Program-made: the position numbers and the translations under genes | Source of the DNA: CBDULQ01 sp965368115 | GTDB taxonomy: Bacteria > Pseudomonadota > Gammaproteobacteria > SZUA-229 | Assembly (NCBI GenBank): GCA_965368115.1 | Contig: CBDULQ010000049.1 | Span: 1 to 17,699 of the forward strand | Reading direction: 5' to 3' | Length of the DNA stretch: 17,699 nucleotides | Notes under the pieces: model-generated | What the model saw: only the letters and a program-made list of their open reading frames with translations | The model's database searches: none | What the model was told of the DNA's origin: nothing | In this document: piece by piece, positions 6,115 through 14,125 of the stretch | Numbering within the stretch: the first letter of the stretch is position 1 | How the letters are laid out: each line of letters begins with the position of its first letter

Positions 6115-6190
6115 ATCGATCACCAGGCGAACCCGGATATTGGGGGAGGGCATCCGGGGCACCGGTTCGCCATCGATCTTTCAATATTTT
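6115..6190 (+). terminator. Nested stem-loop after the TetR gene, probable terminator or structured leader
   Basis: Three nested paired segments are visible: ATCGAT (6115-6120) with ATCGAT (6172-6177), GGCGAACC (6126-6133) with GGTTCGCC (6164-6171), and CGGAT (6134-6138) with ATCCG (6152-6156). A purine-rich GGGGGAGGG loop sits at the top and a T-rich run (to 6191) follows. It starts 38 bases after the TetR stop. Termination of tetR is the simplest reading; the size and internal bulges would also suit a cis-acting RNA. Confidence 0.5.
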
Positions 6191-6208
6191 TCGCCGCCCC
6201 TTTACCTG

Positions 6209-6224
6209 TGGCCTGCAATTTGCT
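6209..6224 (+). promoter_or_regulatory. Possible sigma54 promoter of the desaturase operon
   Basis: TGGCCTGCAATTTGCT has the invariant GG and GC doublets 10 bases apart and a good TTGCT -12 element, but the -24 element departs from TGGCAC at two bases. It lies 94 bases before the desaturase start. This match is clearly weaker than the two other sigma54 sites in the window. Confidence 0.35.
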
Positions 6225-6240
6225 TCAATAATGCCCATTC

Positions 6241-6304
6241 AGCGAATATCGCTAAGTACTACGGGACGACCCGGAGTGCTCGGTTTATTGTGCGGGACGA
6301 CCCG
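6241..6304 (+). repeat. Palindrome and two copies of CGGGACGACCCG before the desaturase gene
   Basis: A palindrome AGCGA-ATA-TCGCT (6241-6253) is followed by two identical 12-mers, CGGGACGACCCG at 6262-6273 and 6293-6304, 31 bp apart. Each 12-mer is itself a small inverted repeat (CGGG/CCCG). They could be operator sites spaced by three helical turns or small hairpins in the leader. The binding factor is unknown. Confidence 0.5.
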
Positions 6305-6317
6305 CTGGTGATATTAC

Positions 6318-7319
6318 ATGCCAGGTCTTCTTAGATACGATGACGCGCTCTGGCCCAATTTACTCGCACTGAGTTATGTCGCCCTCGGCTACGCGGGCGG
6401 TCTGTGGCTGATGTTGTCTCCCCTGCTTATTCTCAATCTGTTCGGCACCCTGTTGTTTGCTCATGCCATGGTGATTGCCGCCTACCTCATTCATGAGTGC
6501 GCGCACAACAGCCTGTTCCGTAAAAACCGTTACCACCGCTGGCTCGGCGAAATTCTGCTGTGGATCTGTGGTACCAGTTACAGCGATTATGAAGACGTCC
6601 GTCACAAGCACGTGCGTCATCACACGGATCGCGGCGACGTCGTGTCGTTCAATTATCGACAACGCATCAAACAGTATCCGCGTACACTGGAAGTGATTCA
6701 GTTCCTGGAATGGCTGTATATTCCGGCGATGGAAATCGTCATGCATGCGCTGGTCATCATCCTGCCCTTCGTCAAAGAAAACCGTAAACAACGTCGCGCC
6801 CGAGTATTGATCGTACTCGCGCTGCGCATCGCCTTCTTCACCTGGCTGGCCAGCATCGACTGGCGCATTCTGATTTTCTATCCACTGGCCTACATGCTGT
6901 TTCTCACGGTGATGCGTTTCATGGATGTACACCAGCACACATATGAACTCTACGAAACACTCGATCAACCGCGTGGTCCTGAGGCCAAACAGTTCGATCG
7001 CGAGTTCGAACAGCACAATACCTATTCCAACCTGTTGTCGCTCGAACATCCCTGGCTCAATTTACTGGTGCTGAATTTCCCGTATCATAATGCTCACCAT
7101 GAACAACCGGGGCGGCCCTGGTATCAGCTGCCGAAACTGCATCAGCAATTGTATGGCGCCGAACAGCAACAGATCCTGTCGTTCAAAAACCTGCTGAAAA
7201 GCTATCATCGTTATCGTGTCGAACGCGTGGTCAATGAAGATCCGATCAATATGCCGGTCAAACAGATGGGACCGGCCTTCATCGGTGTCGACGGCGTTTC
7301 CTTTCTGACCACACACTAA
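6318..7319 (+). CDS. Membrane fatty acid desaturase family protein
   Basis: 333-residue membrane diiron enzyme. Histidine clusters: H59-ECA-H63, H98-VR-H101-H102 and H257-NA-H260-H261, which together match the Hx3-4H/HxxHH/HxxHH pattern of the acyl-lipid desaturase/hydroxylase superfamily. Hydrophobic segments at about 15-60, 130-155 and 165-200 carry the active site on the cytoplasmic face. The reaction (double bond, hydroxyl or acetylenic bond) and the acyl substrate cannot be told from sequence. GGTGA lies 8 bases before the ATG. It is the first gene of a tight operon (23-base gap to the lactonase-like gene), which suggests it makes or modifies a specific lipid product rather than general membrane lipid. 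Confidence 0.85.
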   Translation: MPGLLRYDDALWPNLLALSYVALGYAGGLWLMLSPLLILNLFGTLLFAHAMVIAAYLIHECAHNSLFRKNRYHRWLGEILLWICGTSYSDYEDVRHKHVRHHTDRGDVVSFNYRQRIKQYPRTLEVIQFLEWLYIPAMEIVMHALVIILPFVKENRKQRRARVLIVLALRIAFFTWLASIDWRILIFYPLAYMLFLTVMRFMDVHQHTYELYETLDQPRGPEAKQFDREFEQHNTYSNLLSLEHPWLNLLVLNFPYHNAHHEQPGRPWYQLPKLHQQLYGAEQQQILSFKNLLKSYHRYRVERVVNEDPINMPVKQMGPAFIGVDGVSFLTTH

Positions 7320-7342
7320 AGTTCGCATACAGGAATCACATC

Positions 7343-8125
7343 ATGACCCAGGTAAAAAAATTCTGGCCGCTGCTCACCGGAACGCATCGCTATGACAAAA
7401 CCCTGTCCACACGTAATCGCGGCCAGGGCGTCATCATCGAAGCACCGATACTGGCCTATCTGATCGAAACCGAAAACGGCCGTATCCTGTACGATGTCGG
7501 CTGCGATTACAGCAAGATCAACGATCCCATAAAACGTGCTCATTATTACGAGAACGAAGCCTTCCCTTTCGGCCCGCCGGAGATGAGTGAAGAACAGAAA
7601 CTCGAGAACCGTTTACAAGGTCTCGGTTTAACGCCGCAGGATGTCGATCTGGTCTTCATCGGCCATCTGCATTTTGATCACGGCGGCGGACTCAAAGACA
7701 TGTGCCACGCGGATATTCACGTACATCAACATGAACTCGACGCGGCACGTGAACCGGCCGACGACGCCTATTTTGCCGACGACTTCGACGGCGAATACCA
7801 CTGGCGCGTACAACAGGAAGAATACGACCTGGTACCCGGCGTGCGCGCCATAGAATCACCGGGCCATACCGCAGGCCACATGTCGATGTTAATCGAACTG
7901 CCCAAGGGGCCGCCGATCATTCTGGCCGGAGATGCCGCCGATCTACAGGAAAACATACACGACGAAGTCGCCCCCGGCCTGTGCTGGCATGATCGCGAAG
8001 ACATGGCCATCGCCAGCATCCGTAAACTCAAGGATCTGGCCAGACACAGTGGCGCACAACTCTGGCCCAATCACGACATCGAGTTTTATCGACGCTGCCA
8101 TCCCTTTCCGATGCATTACGAATAG
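7343..8125 (+). CDS. Metallo-beta-lactamase-fold hydrolase, N-acyl-homoserine-lactonase-like
   Basis: 260-residue cytosolic dinuclear-metal hydrolase. Metal ligands are H108-x-H110-x-D112-H113 (HLHFDHGGG), H175 (SPGHTAGHMS), D197 (AGDAADL) and H244 (WPNHD). This set and the spacing match AiiA-type lactonases, which open acyl-homoserine lactone rings; related lactonases act on gamma-lactones. The start has CAGGAA 7 bases upstream. It lies between a desaturase and an EamA exporter with gaps of 23 and 9 bases, so the three genes are almost surely one transcript. A lactone or ester made from a fatty chain is a reasonable but unproven substrate. Quorum quenching is possible but the context does not require it. 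Confidence 0.85.
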   Translation: MTQVKKFWPLLTGTHRYDKTLSTRNRGQGVIIEAPILAYLIETENGRILYDVGCDYSKINDPIKRAHYYENEAFPFGPPEMSEEQKLENRLQGLGLTPQDVDLVFIGHLHFDHGGGLKDMCHADIHVHQHELDAAREPADDAYFADDFDGEYHWRVQQEEYDLVPGVRAIESPGHTAGHMSMLIELPKGPPIILAGDAADLQENIHDEVAPGLCWHDREDMAIASIRKLKDLARHSGAQLWPNHDIEFYRRCHPFPMHYE

Positions 8126-8134
8126 GCACACATC

Positions 8135-9028
8135 ATGAGAATTCCGTTTGCGGTGATGGTGCTGTTCGTCAGCTCCCTGGGCTGGGGTCTGACCTGGCTA
8201 CCGATAAAAACCCTGACCGACATGGGTCTGCACAGCATGCACCTGGTGCTGATCGCTTTTGTATCCGGCAGCCTGGTGCTGTTGCCGGCACTGATCCGAC
8301 AGTATCGACACTGGAAGCCCTTTGTCGGCATCCTGCTACTGGTGGCGCTGGCGGGCGGCATTGCCAATGCATCGTTTCAGACCGCCATGTCCCATGGCCA
8401 CGTGGTTCGGGTGATGATTCTGTTTTATCTGCTGCCGGTGTGGAGCGTCATCGGCGGTTATCTGCTGCTCGGCGAGAAACTCGATCGCATACGTCTGCTG
8501 GCGGTAGTATTGTGCCTGGCCGGCGCGTTCCTGATTCTCGACGTCTGGCACAATGCCTGGCACGGCGTCACCTGGATCGACCTGCTCGGCGTGCTGTCCG
8601 GTATGGGGCTGGCGGCCACCAACATCCTGTTTCGTTACAGCCAGCAGGTGCCGGTCACCAGTAAGGTCGCCGCCATGTTCATCGGCTGTAGCGGCATCAT
8701 CGGCCTGAGCCTGCTGATATTTCCGCCGCAAGCCTCTTTACCCGAGGGCGGCGCGGTCGCTTATGCCATATTGTATGGCGCCGTCTGGCTGACCCTGATT
8801 ACCTTCGGCACCCAGTGGGGCGTGACCCAGATGGAAGCCGGGCGCTCGGCAGTGATCATTGTCATGGAACTGCTGGCGGCAGTCATTTCAGTCGCCCTGC
8901 TCACCCATAGCGAACTCCAGCCCCATGAACTGTTCGGCGGCCTGATGGTGCTCAGCGCCGCATTGCTGGAAGGCATGCGCTCGGAACCGACAGCCCAGCC
9001 GGCGCTGGCTCAGGGCCGCGCAGACTAG
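8135..9028 (+). CDS. EamA/DMT-family transporter (RhaT/YdcZ type)
   Basis: 297-residue inner-membrane transporter with ten predicted hydrophobic segments in two EamA repeats (about 5-140 and 150-285). The typical start SSLGWGLTWLPIKTL opens the first repeat and a short hydrophilic tail closes the protein. DMT proteins export or import small metabolites. It is the last gene of the desaturase-lactonase operon, 9 bases after the lactonase stop, and may move the product or a precursor of that pathway. The substrate cannot be predicted from sequence. Confidence 0.88.
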   Translation: MRIPFAVMVLFVSSLGWGLTWLPIKTLTDMGLHSMHLVLIAFVSGSLVLLPALIRQYRHWKPFVGILLLVALAGGIANASFQTAMSHGHVVRVMILFYLLPVWSVIGGYLLLGEKLDRIRLLAVVLCLAGAFLILDVWHNAWHGVTWIDLLGVLSGMGLAATNILFRYSQQVPVTSKVAAMFIGCSGIIGLSLLIFPPQASLPEGGAVAYAILYGAVWLTLITFGTQWGVTQMEAGRSAVIIVMELLAAVISVALLTHSELQPHELFGGLMVLSAALLEGMRSEPTAQPALAQGRAD

Positions 9029-9111
9029 CGCCGGCCATTGCGCACACCGGAGTTGGCCTTGCCGGTCTCTGGAGATTCTTCTGTGTTCAAATCCAGCCGC
9101 TTACAACCGTT

Positions 9112-9128
9112 TGCCGGACACTCCGGCA
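9112..9128 (+). repeat. 7-bp perfect palindrome upstream of the GGDEF/EAL gene
   Basis: TGCCGGA-CAC-TCCGGCA is a perfect inverted repeat with a 3-base centre. It has no T-run, so it is a weak terminator candidate for the EamA operon; an operator just upstream of the next promoter is the other reading. Confidence 0.4.
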
Positions 9129-9148
9129 CGACAGTGGACTTGCGGGAA

Positions 9149-9177
9149 TTGGACTGGCTATACTTCACTCATTATAT
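9149..9177 (+). promoter_or_regulatory. Sigma70-like promoter of the sensor GGDEF/EAL gene
   Basis: TTGGAC (9149-9154) and TTATAT (9172-9177) with a 17-bp spacer. The transcript would start close to a hairpin (9179-9187 pairing with 9196-9204, one wobble) that ends 6 bases before the AAAAGG ribosome-binding site at 9211-9216. Confidence 0.5.
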
Positions 9178-9224
9178 AAGTCGATCGAATGAGGGCGGTC
9201 GACTGATCACAAAAGGTACTCGAT

Positions 9225-12200
9225 TTGCGTTTTAGTTTTTCCTGTTTACTGGCCTTCTGCCTGGTCTGCATCAGCCCCGTGGTCTTGGGCCACACCGACA
9301 GCAACACAAGCGATAGCACAGCACAACCGACGATCGAAGCCCAGGCGCTGAGCGAAGCGGAACGCAACTATCTGCGCCAGTTGGACCGCCTGCGGGTACC
9401 CCTGATCGACAATCAGCCGCCGTTGACGTTCATCGAAGAAGGCCAGGCCCGCGGGTATCTGAATGAGCTGCTCAACCTGGTCAGTAACCGGCTGGGACTG
9501 GAAATCGAGCGCTTCCCGTCCAGCTATGCCGATTCCATCACCGCACTGGAAAACGGCGACGCCGACCTGCTCAACGATTACTCCAGCAACGGCGACCTGA
9601 CGCCGAACATACTGGAAACCCCCGCCGTACTATTGTCACCCTTTGTCGCCGTCGCGCTCACCGACACAACGCCGATACGCGGTATCGACGACCTGCGCGG
9701 CAAACGCATTGTTACCGTTAAAGGCTTCCAGCAAACACGTGCACTGCGGGCGGTGCGTCCCGATTTTAATATCCTCCAGGTCGACAGTATCAGTGACGCC
9801 TACCGGGCTTTACGTTCCCGCGATGCCGACTACTATATCGACAATGCCACCCATGCCGGCTATTACCTGCAACATCATATGATCAACGATCTGCAGATCG
9901 TCGGTGAACTGCCCACAGAAGAACTGGGTAAACTGCAGCTTTATTTCGCCGTCGGTCAACAACACCCTTTATTGCACAGCGCCATCGTCAAAACCATTAA
10001 CCAGTTATATGCCAGTGGCGAAATACATGACCTGCGCTCAACCTGGTTGCAGGATGCCATCAAACCCGCACCGCTGCATCTGACATTCCGGGAAAAGCAG
10101 TGGCTCGAAGCACATCCCCACATTCGCGTAGTACTCGATCCGGACTGGGCGCCGGTGGAATACCGTAACAAATCGGGAGACTACGAGGGCATCTCGCTGG
10201 ATTATCTGGATAGAATCGAGAAACTGCTGAATATCAAACTTGATGTAGTGAAAGGCCTGTCCTGGCAGGACGGTGTCGATGCGGTAAAGAACAAACAGGC
10301 CGACATGTTTGCATCGGTGGCACGCACCGATCAACGCGAATCCTATCTGCTGTTCACCCGCCCTTACATCGATATGCCGATCCGCATATTTGCGCGCAAC
10401 GATGTGTCCTACATCGGCAACCTGGAAAATCTTAGCGACAAGCGCATCGCCGTAGTCGAAGGCTACGCCATCCAGGACTGGTTGCAGAATGACCATCCGC
10501 ATCTCAACATCGTCGGCGTACCGACACCGGCTGCGGGACTGTCCATGGTTGCCCGCGGTGAGATCGATATCTTTATCGGCAACCTGGTCACTGCAACCTA
10601 TTACCTCGGCAAATACGGTTTAAGCAATGTACGCGTCGCCGGTGAGACACCTTATTCAAACAACCAGTCGATGGCGGTACGCAACGACTGGCCGCTGTTC
10701 CTCGGCATCCTGCAAAAAGCGCTCGACGCCATTCCACAAAGCGAACGTAAAACGGTGTACAACCGCTGGATGTCGATTCGCTTCGAACGCGCCGAAAATT
10801 ACACCTTGCTCGGCTGGGTCATCCTGGCATCGATTATCCTGTTGCTGGCAGCTCTATACTGGAACCGCTCACTGAATCAACTGGTGCGTAACCGTACTCA
10901 TGAACTGGCGGAAAGCGAATTGCGTTTCCGCAGCTTTTTCGAACGCAATTTATCGGTGATGATGATCATCGAGCCCGACTCGGGGAACATTGTCGAAGCC
11001 AATCATTCAGCAGTTAATTATTACGGTTATTCGCGCCACCAGTTGCTTAACATGTCGATTTCAGATATCAACACCATGCCGAAGGAAACCAACGCCGAAT
11101 TTCGTCGACGCGCCAAAGAAGAACGGCAGAATCACTTTACCTTCGAACACCGACTCGCCAGCGGCGAACTGCGCGACGTGGAAGTCTATTCCACACCCAT
11201 CGTGAGTGGTAATCGACAAATGCTGTTTTCCATTGTTCATGACATCACCGAACGCAAACATGCCGAACAGCAAATAGCCCGGCAGGCGCATTACGATGCG
11301 CTCACCGGCCTGCCCAACCGGGTACTCGCCATGGATCGTTTGTACCAGATGATGCACGAAGCCGATCGCAGCCAGCGCAAGGTCGCGGTCATGTTCATCG
11401 ACCTGGACGACTTCAAGAAAATCAACGATACGCTTGGACACGATGTCGGCGACATGCTACTGGTGGATGCCGCCGAACGCATCAGCGGCGCCATCCGCGA
11501 TGCGGATACGGTGGGACGCCTGGGCGGCGACGAATTCATCGTGTTGATCGGCAACCTGGTCGATGGCAATGCAGTCGTTCCGGTGGCGGAAAAAATTCTC
11601 GACTGTTTCCGCAACGCATTTCATATCCAGTCCCGGGACCTGATGTTAACCGCCAGTATCGGCATTGCCATTTATGCGGACGACGGGGATAACACCGTTG
11701 CCCTGCTGCGCAATGCGGATTCCGCCATGTACCATGCGAAGGAGCACGGTCGAAACACATTTGCATTCTTCACCGAAGCCATGAATCAAAGCGTATCGCG
11801 CAGGCTCAGCCTCGAAGAACAGATGGGTGGCGCACTGGAACGCAATGAATTTTATCTCTGTTACCAGCCGAAGATCGAAGTCAGCTCGAATAAAATCGTC
11901 GGTGTCGAAGCCCTGCTACGCTGGAACAATGCAACGCTCGGTCCGGTCTCGCCGGGAGAATTCATACCGGTTGCCGAACAATCAGGCATGATTGTACCCA
12001 TTGGTGAATTCGTACTGCGTGAAGCATTGCAGGTGCTATCCGAATGTCATCGCCGTTTCGGTAAACATATCACTATGGCAATCAACCTGTCTCCACGCCA
12101 GTTCCGCGATCCGCGCCTGGTCGACTTTATCGAGGACAGTGTTGCACAAGCGAATATTCCCTGGCACAGCCTGGAACTGGAAATAACCGAAAGCGTACTG

Positions 12201-12578
12201 ATGACCGGTTTATCTTACATCGACCAGGCTGTTGCCACACTCGATGCTCGAGGTGCTGGCCTCGCCATGGATGACTTCGGTACCGGATATTCTTCGCTCG
12301 GTTACCTGCGTCAGTTCCCGTTCGATGTTTTAAAAATCGATCGCAGTTTCATTAACGACATTACTGTCGACAATCATGACCTGGAACTGGTTAACGCCAT
12401 CATTTCCATGGCGCACAGCCTGGGCATGCAGGTCGTTGCCGAAGGCGTAGAGACACAGGAACAATTGAACATACTCGCTGCACAGGGTTGCGATCTGGTA
12501 CAGGGTTTTCTACTCGGCAAACCGATACTCAAAAAAGAACTGTTCGATCTGCTAAACGAACCGCTCATTGCCGGTTAG
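9225..12578 (+). CDS. Dual-sensor diguanylate cyclase/phosphodiesterase (SBP-SBP-TM-PAS-GGDEF-EAL)
   Basis: 1117-residue inner-membrane c-di-GMP protein. It starts at TTG (9225), supported by AAAAGG 8 bases before; no in-frame ATG lies near. Residues 1-22 are a signal peptide. Two solute-binding (SBP_bac_3-like, BvgS-type) modules follow at about 45-275 and 285-525, then one membrane helix (528-546), a PAS domain (about 565-685), GGDEF (about 695-855) and EAL (about 865-1115). The cyclase has an intact GGDEF at 767-771 with RDAD exactly 5 residues upstream, a complete inhibitory I-site. The phosphodiesterase has EAL at 895-897, plus DDFGTGYSS (from 1016), KIDRSFI and EGVETQEQ. Both domains thus look catalytically competent. 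Periplasmic small-molecule binding, perhaps of an amino acid, likely sets the balance. The ligand is unknown. Confidence 0.93.
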   Translation: MRFSFSCLLAFCLVCISPVVLGHTDSNTSDSTAQPTIEAQALSEAERNYLRQLDRLRVPLIDNQPPLTFIEEGQARGYLNELLNLVSNRLGLEIERFPSSYADSITALENGDADLLNDYSSNGDLTPNILETPAVLLSPFVAVALTDTTPIRGIDDLRGKRIVTVKGFQQTRALRAVRPDFNILQVDSISDAYRALRSRDADYYIDNATHAGYYLQHHMINDLQIVGELPTEELGKLQLYFAVGQQHPLLHSAIVKTINQLYASGEIHDLRSTWLQDAIKPAPLHLTFREKQWLEAHPHIRVVLDPDWAPVEYRNKSGDYEGISLDYLDRIEKLLNIKLDVVKGLSWQDGVDAVKNKQADMFASVARTDQRESYLLFTRPYIDMPIRIFARNDVSYIGNLENLSDKRIAVVEGYAIQDWLQNDHPHLNIVGVPTPAAGLSMVARGEIDIFIGNLVTATYYLGKYGLSNVRVAGETPYSNNQSMAVRNDWPLFLGILQKALDAIPQSERKTVYNRWMSIRFERAENYTLLGWVILASIILLLAALYWNRSLNQLVRNRTHELAESELRFRSFFERNLSVMMIIEPDSGNIVEANHSAVNYYGYSRHQLLNMSISDINTMPKETNAEFRRRAKEERQNHFTFEHRLASGELRDVEVYSTPIVSGNRQMLFSIVHDITERKHAEQQIARQAHYDALTGLPNRVLAMDRLYQMMHEADRSQRKVAVMFIDLDDFKKINDTLGHDVGDMLLVDAAERISGAIRDADTVGRLGGDEFIVLIGNLVDGNAVVPVAEKILDCFRNAFHIQSRDLMLTASIGIAIYADDGDNTVALLRNADSAMYHAKEHGRNTFAFFTEAMNQSVSRRLSLEEQMGGALERNEFYLCYQPKIEVSSNKIVGVEALLRWNNATLGPVSPGEFIPVAEQSGMIVPIGEFVLREALQVLSECHRRFGKHITMAINLSPRQFRDPRLVDFIEDSVAQANIPWHSLELEITESVLMTGLSYIDQAVATLDARGAGLAMDDFGTGYSSLGYLRQFPFDVLKIDRSFINDITVDNHDLELVNAIISMAHSLGMQVVAEGVETQEQLNILAAQGCDLVQGFLLGKPILKKELFDLLNEPLIAG

Positions 12579-12788
12579 TACGATCTGTATTGTTCGCGCA
12601 GCCAGACATCAATCACATTTCATCAGTCATATTTCCCAATACAACTTGTAGGGACTTAACGGACTCTTACCCATCGGCATTCACTGCAGCGCTCAATTCT
12701 GCTTCATGCTGAAGCACTCCAACCAGGCTTCGCTACAAATCTGTGCAACTCCGGCCTGAAGACAGGCGTTATGCAGTGTGTTTTCATA
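12579..12788. promoter_or_regulatory. Upstream region of amt with a degenerate NtrC-like site
   Basis: No gene is visible here. GCTTCA-TGC-TGAAGC (12701-12715) is a perfect 6-bp inverted repeat with a 3-base loop, and GCCTG/CAGGC forms a smaller one near 12755-12768. GCAC (12714-12717), seven bases, then AGGC (12725-12728) is a degenerate match to the NtrC pattern GCAC-N7-GTGC, about 60-75 bases before the sigma54 site. This is suggestive only. Confidence 0.3.
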
Positions 12789-12804
12789 TGGCATGGCAGT
12801 TGCT
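12789..12804 (+). promoter_or_regulatory. Sigma54 promoter of the ammonium transporter operon
   Basis: TGGCATGGCAGTTGCT matches TGGCAC-N5-TTGCW with one change at the sixth base. The GG and GC doublets are 10 bases apart as required. Transcription would start near 12815, about 27 bases before the amt ATG. Nitrogen-limited activation through NtrC is the usual mode for such genes. Confidence 0.8.
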
Positions 12805-12841
12805 TAACTGGTGTGACTCTAAATAATCCCCCCAGGTATTT

Positions 12842-14125
12842 ATGCGTTTATTTCTGTTTTTTCTGTTATGGATTCCTCAACTGACCCTCGCTGATACATC
12901 CGAATTAAAACAAAGCACCGATACCATCTGGCTGGTTGTAGCCGGGTCCCTGGTCTTCTTCATGCAGGCCGGTTTCGCCTTGCTGGAAAGCGGCATGTCG
13001 CGCGCAAAAAATGCCGTCAATGTTGTCATGAAAAATTTTATGGATGTGTGCATCGGCAGCATTGCATTCTGGATGATCGGCTACGGCCTGATGTTCGGTG
13101 ACAATCCTTCAGGCCTGTTCGGCAATAGCCATTTCCTGTTACACGATGTTGCTCATAAGGATTACAGCTTACTGTTTTTCCAGACCATGTTTGCCGCCAC
13201 CGCCATCACCATTGCCAGCGGCGCCATGGCCGAGCGTACCCGTTATCACGCTTACCTGGTCGGCGCAGTGATCATCAGTGCGTTGATCTATCCGGTGTAC
13301 GGCAGCTGGGTGTGGGGCAGTTTGTACGCCGGTAGCGGCTGGCTGGCTGAAATGGGTTTCATCGATTTTGCCGGTTCCACGGTAGTCCATTCCATTGGTG
13401 GCTGGATTGCACTGGCGGGCATCCTGGTACTCGGTCCACGGCTGGGGCGTTTTTCACCGAACGGCGAACCCCGTACCATTCCCGGACACAATCTGACACT
13501 GGTTGCACTCGGTGGTCTGATTTTATGGCTGGGCTGGTTCGGTTTTAACGGCGGTAGTACCGCCGCCGCAGACACCGCTATCGGACTGATCGTACTCAAT
13601 ACACATCTGGCGGCGGCCAGTGGTGCGGTAGGTGCACTGTTGACCATGGTCATCGCACGCAAACCGATTCTGTTGACCAACACCATCAACGGCGCCATCG
13701 GCGGACTGGTCGGCATCACAGCGGGCTGTGCCAGCATGGAACCGGTATTCGCCATCATCACCGGCGGCATTGCCGGCTTTATCGTCATTATCGGTATGCG
13801 GGTGATGGACAGCTTAAAACTCGACGATGTGGTCGGTGCCGTACCGGTACACGGATTCGCCGGTGCCTGGGGCACCCTGGCAGCCGGTCTGTTCCTGACC
13901 GACAATCTGTTCGATCCTGCGCAGATCCTGGTTCAACTGATCGGTATCGGCGCCGGATTTCTGTGGGCCTTCCCGGTTGCGCTGGTCATGTATTACGTGA
14001 TCGACAAACTGATCGGCCTGCGTGCCAGCACCCTGGACGAGCAACAGGGCCTGGATTTCAGCGAGCACTATGAAGTCGGCTATCCCGAGTTTCAATCCGA
14101 ACTGATCCACGGAGGAAAATCATGA
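12842..14125 (+). CDS. amt: Ammonium transporter, Amt/MEP family
   Basis: 427-residue inner-membrane trimeric channel for ammonium uptake. A cleavable signal (cut after A17) precedes eleven expected helices. The conduction residues are present: D175 (IDFAGSTVVH), the twin histidines H183 and H337 (AVPVHGFAGAWG), and the FFQTMFAATA segment that carries the phenylalanine gate. A signature stretch, GLILWLGWFGFNGGS, follows the first histidine region. A short cytosolic C-terminal tail (about 395-427, LDEQQGLDFSEHYEVGYPEF) resembles the regulatory tails of other Amt proteins. It is preceded by a sigma54 promoter, indicating nitrogen control. No glnK gene follows; the next gene overlaps by 4 bases and encodes an unrelated protein. 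Confidence 0.93.
   Translation: MRLFLFFLLWIPQLTLADTSELKQSTDTIWLVVAGSLVFFMQAGFALLESGMSRAKNAVNVVMKNFMDVCIGSIAFWMIGYGLMFGDNPSGLFGNSHFLLHDVAHKDYSLLFFQTMFAATAITIASGAMAERTRYHAYLVGAVIISALIYPVYGSWVWGSLYAGSGWLAEMGFIDFAGSTVVHSIGGWIALAGILVLGPRLGRFSPNGEPRTIPGHNLTLVALGGLILWLGWFGFNGGSTAAADTAIGLIVLNTHLAAASGAVGALLTMVIARKPILLTNTINGAIGGLVGITAGCASMEPVFAIITGGIAGFIVIIGMRVMDSLKLDDVVGAVPVHGFAGAWGTLAAGLFLTDNLFDPAQILVQLIGIGAGFLWAFPVALVMYYVIDKLIGLRASTLDEQQGLDFSEHYEVGYPEFQSELIHGGKS

Noticed and set aside
12587..12645. TGTATTG/CAATACA inverted repeat after the GGDEF/EAL gene
   Set aside because: AT-rich 7-base arms about 40 bases apart without a T-run; too weak for a terminator.
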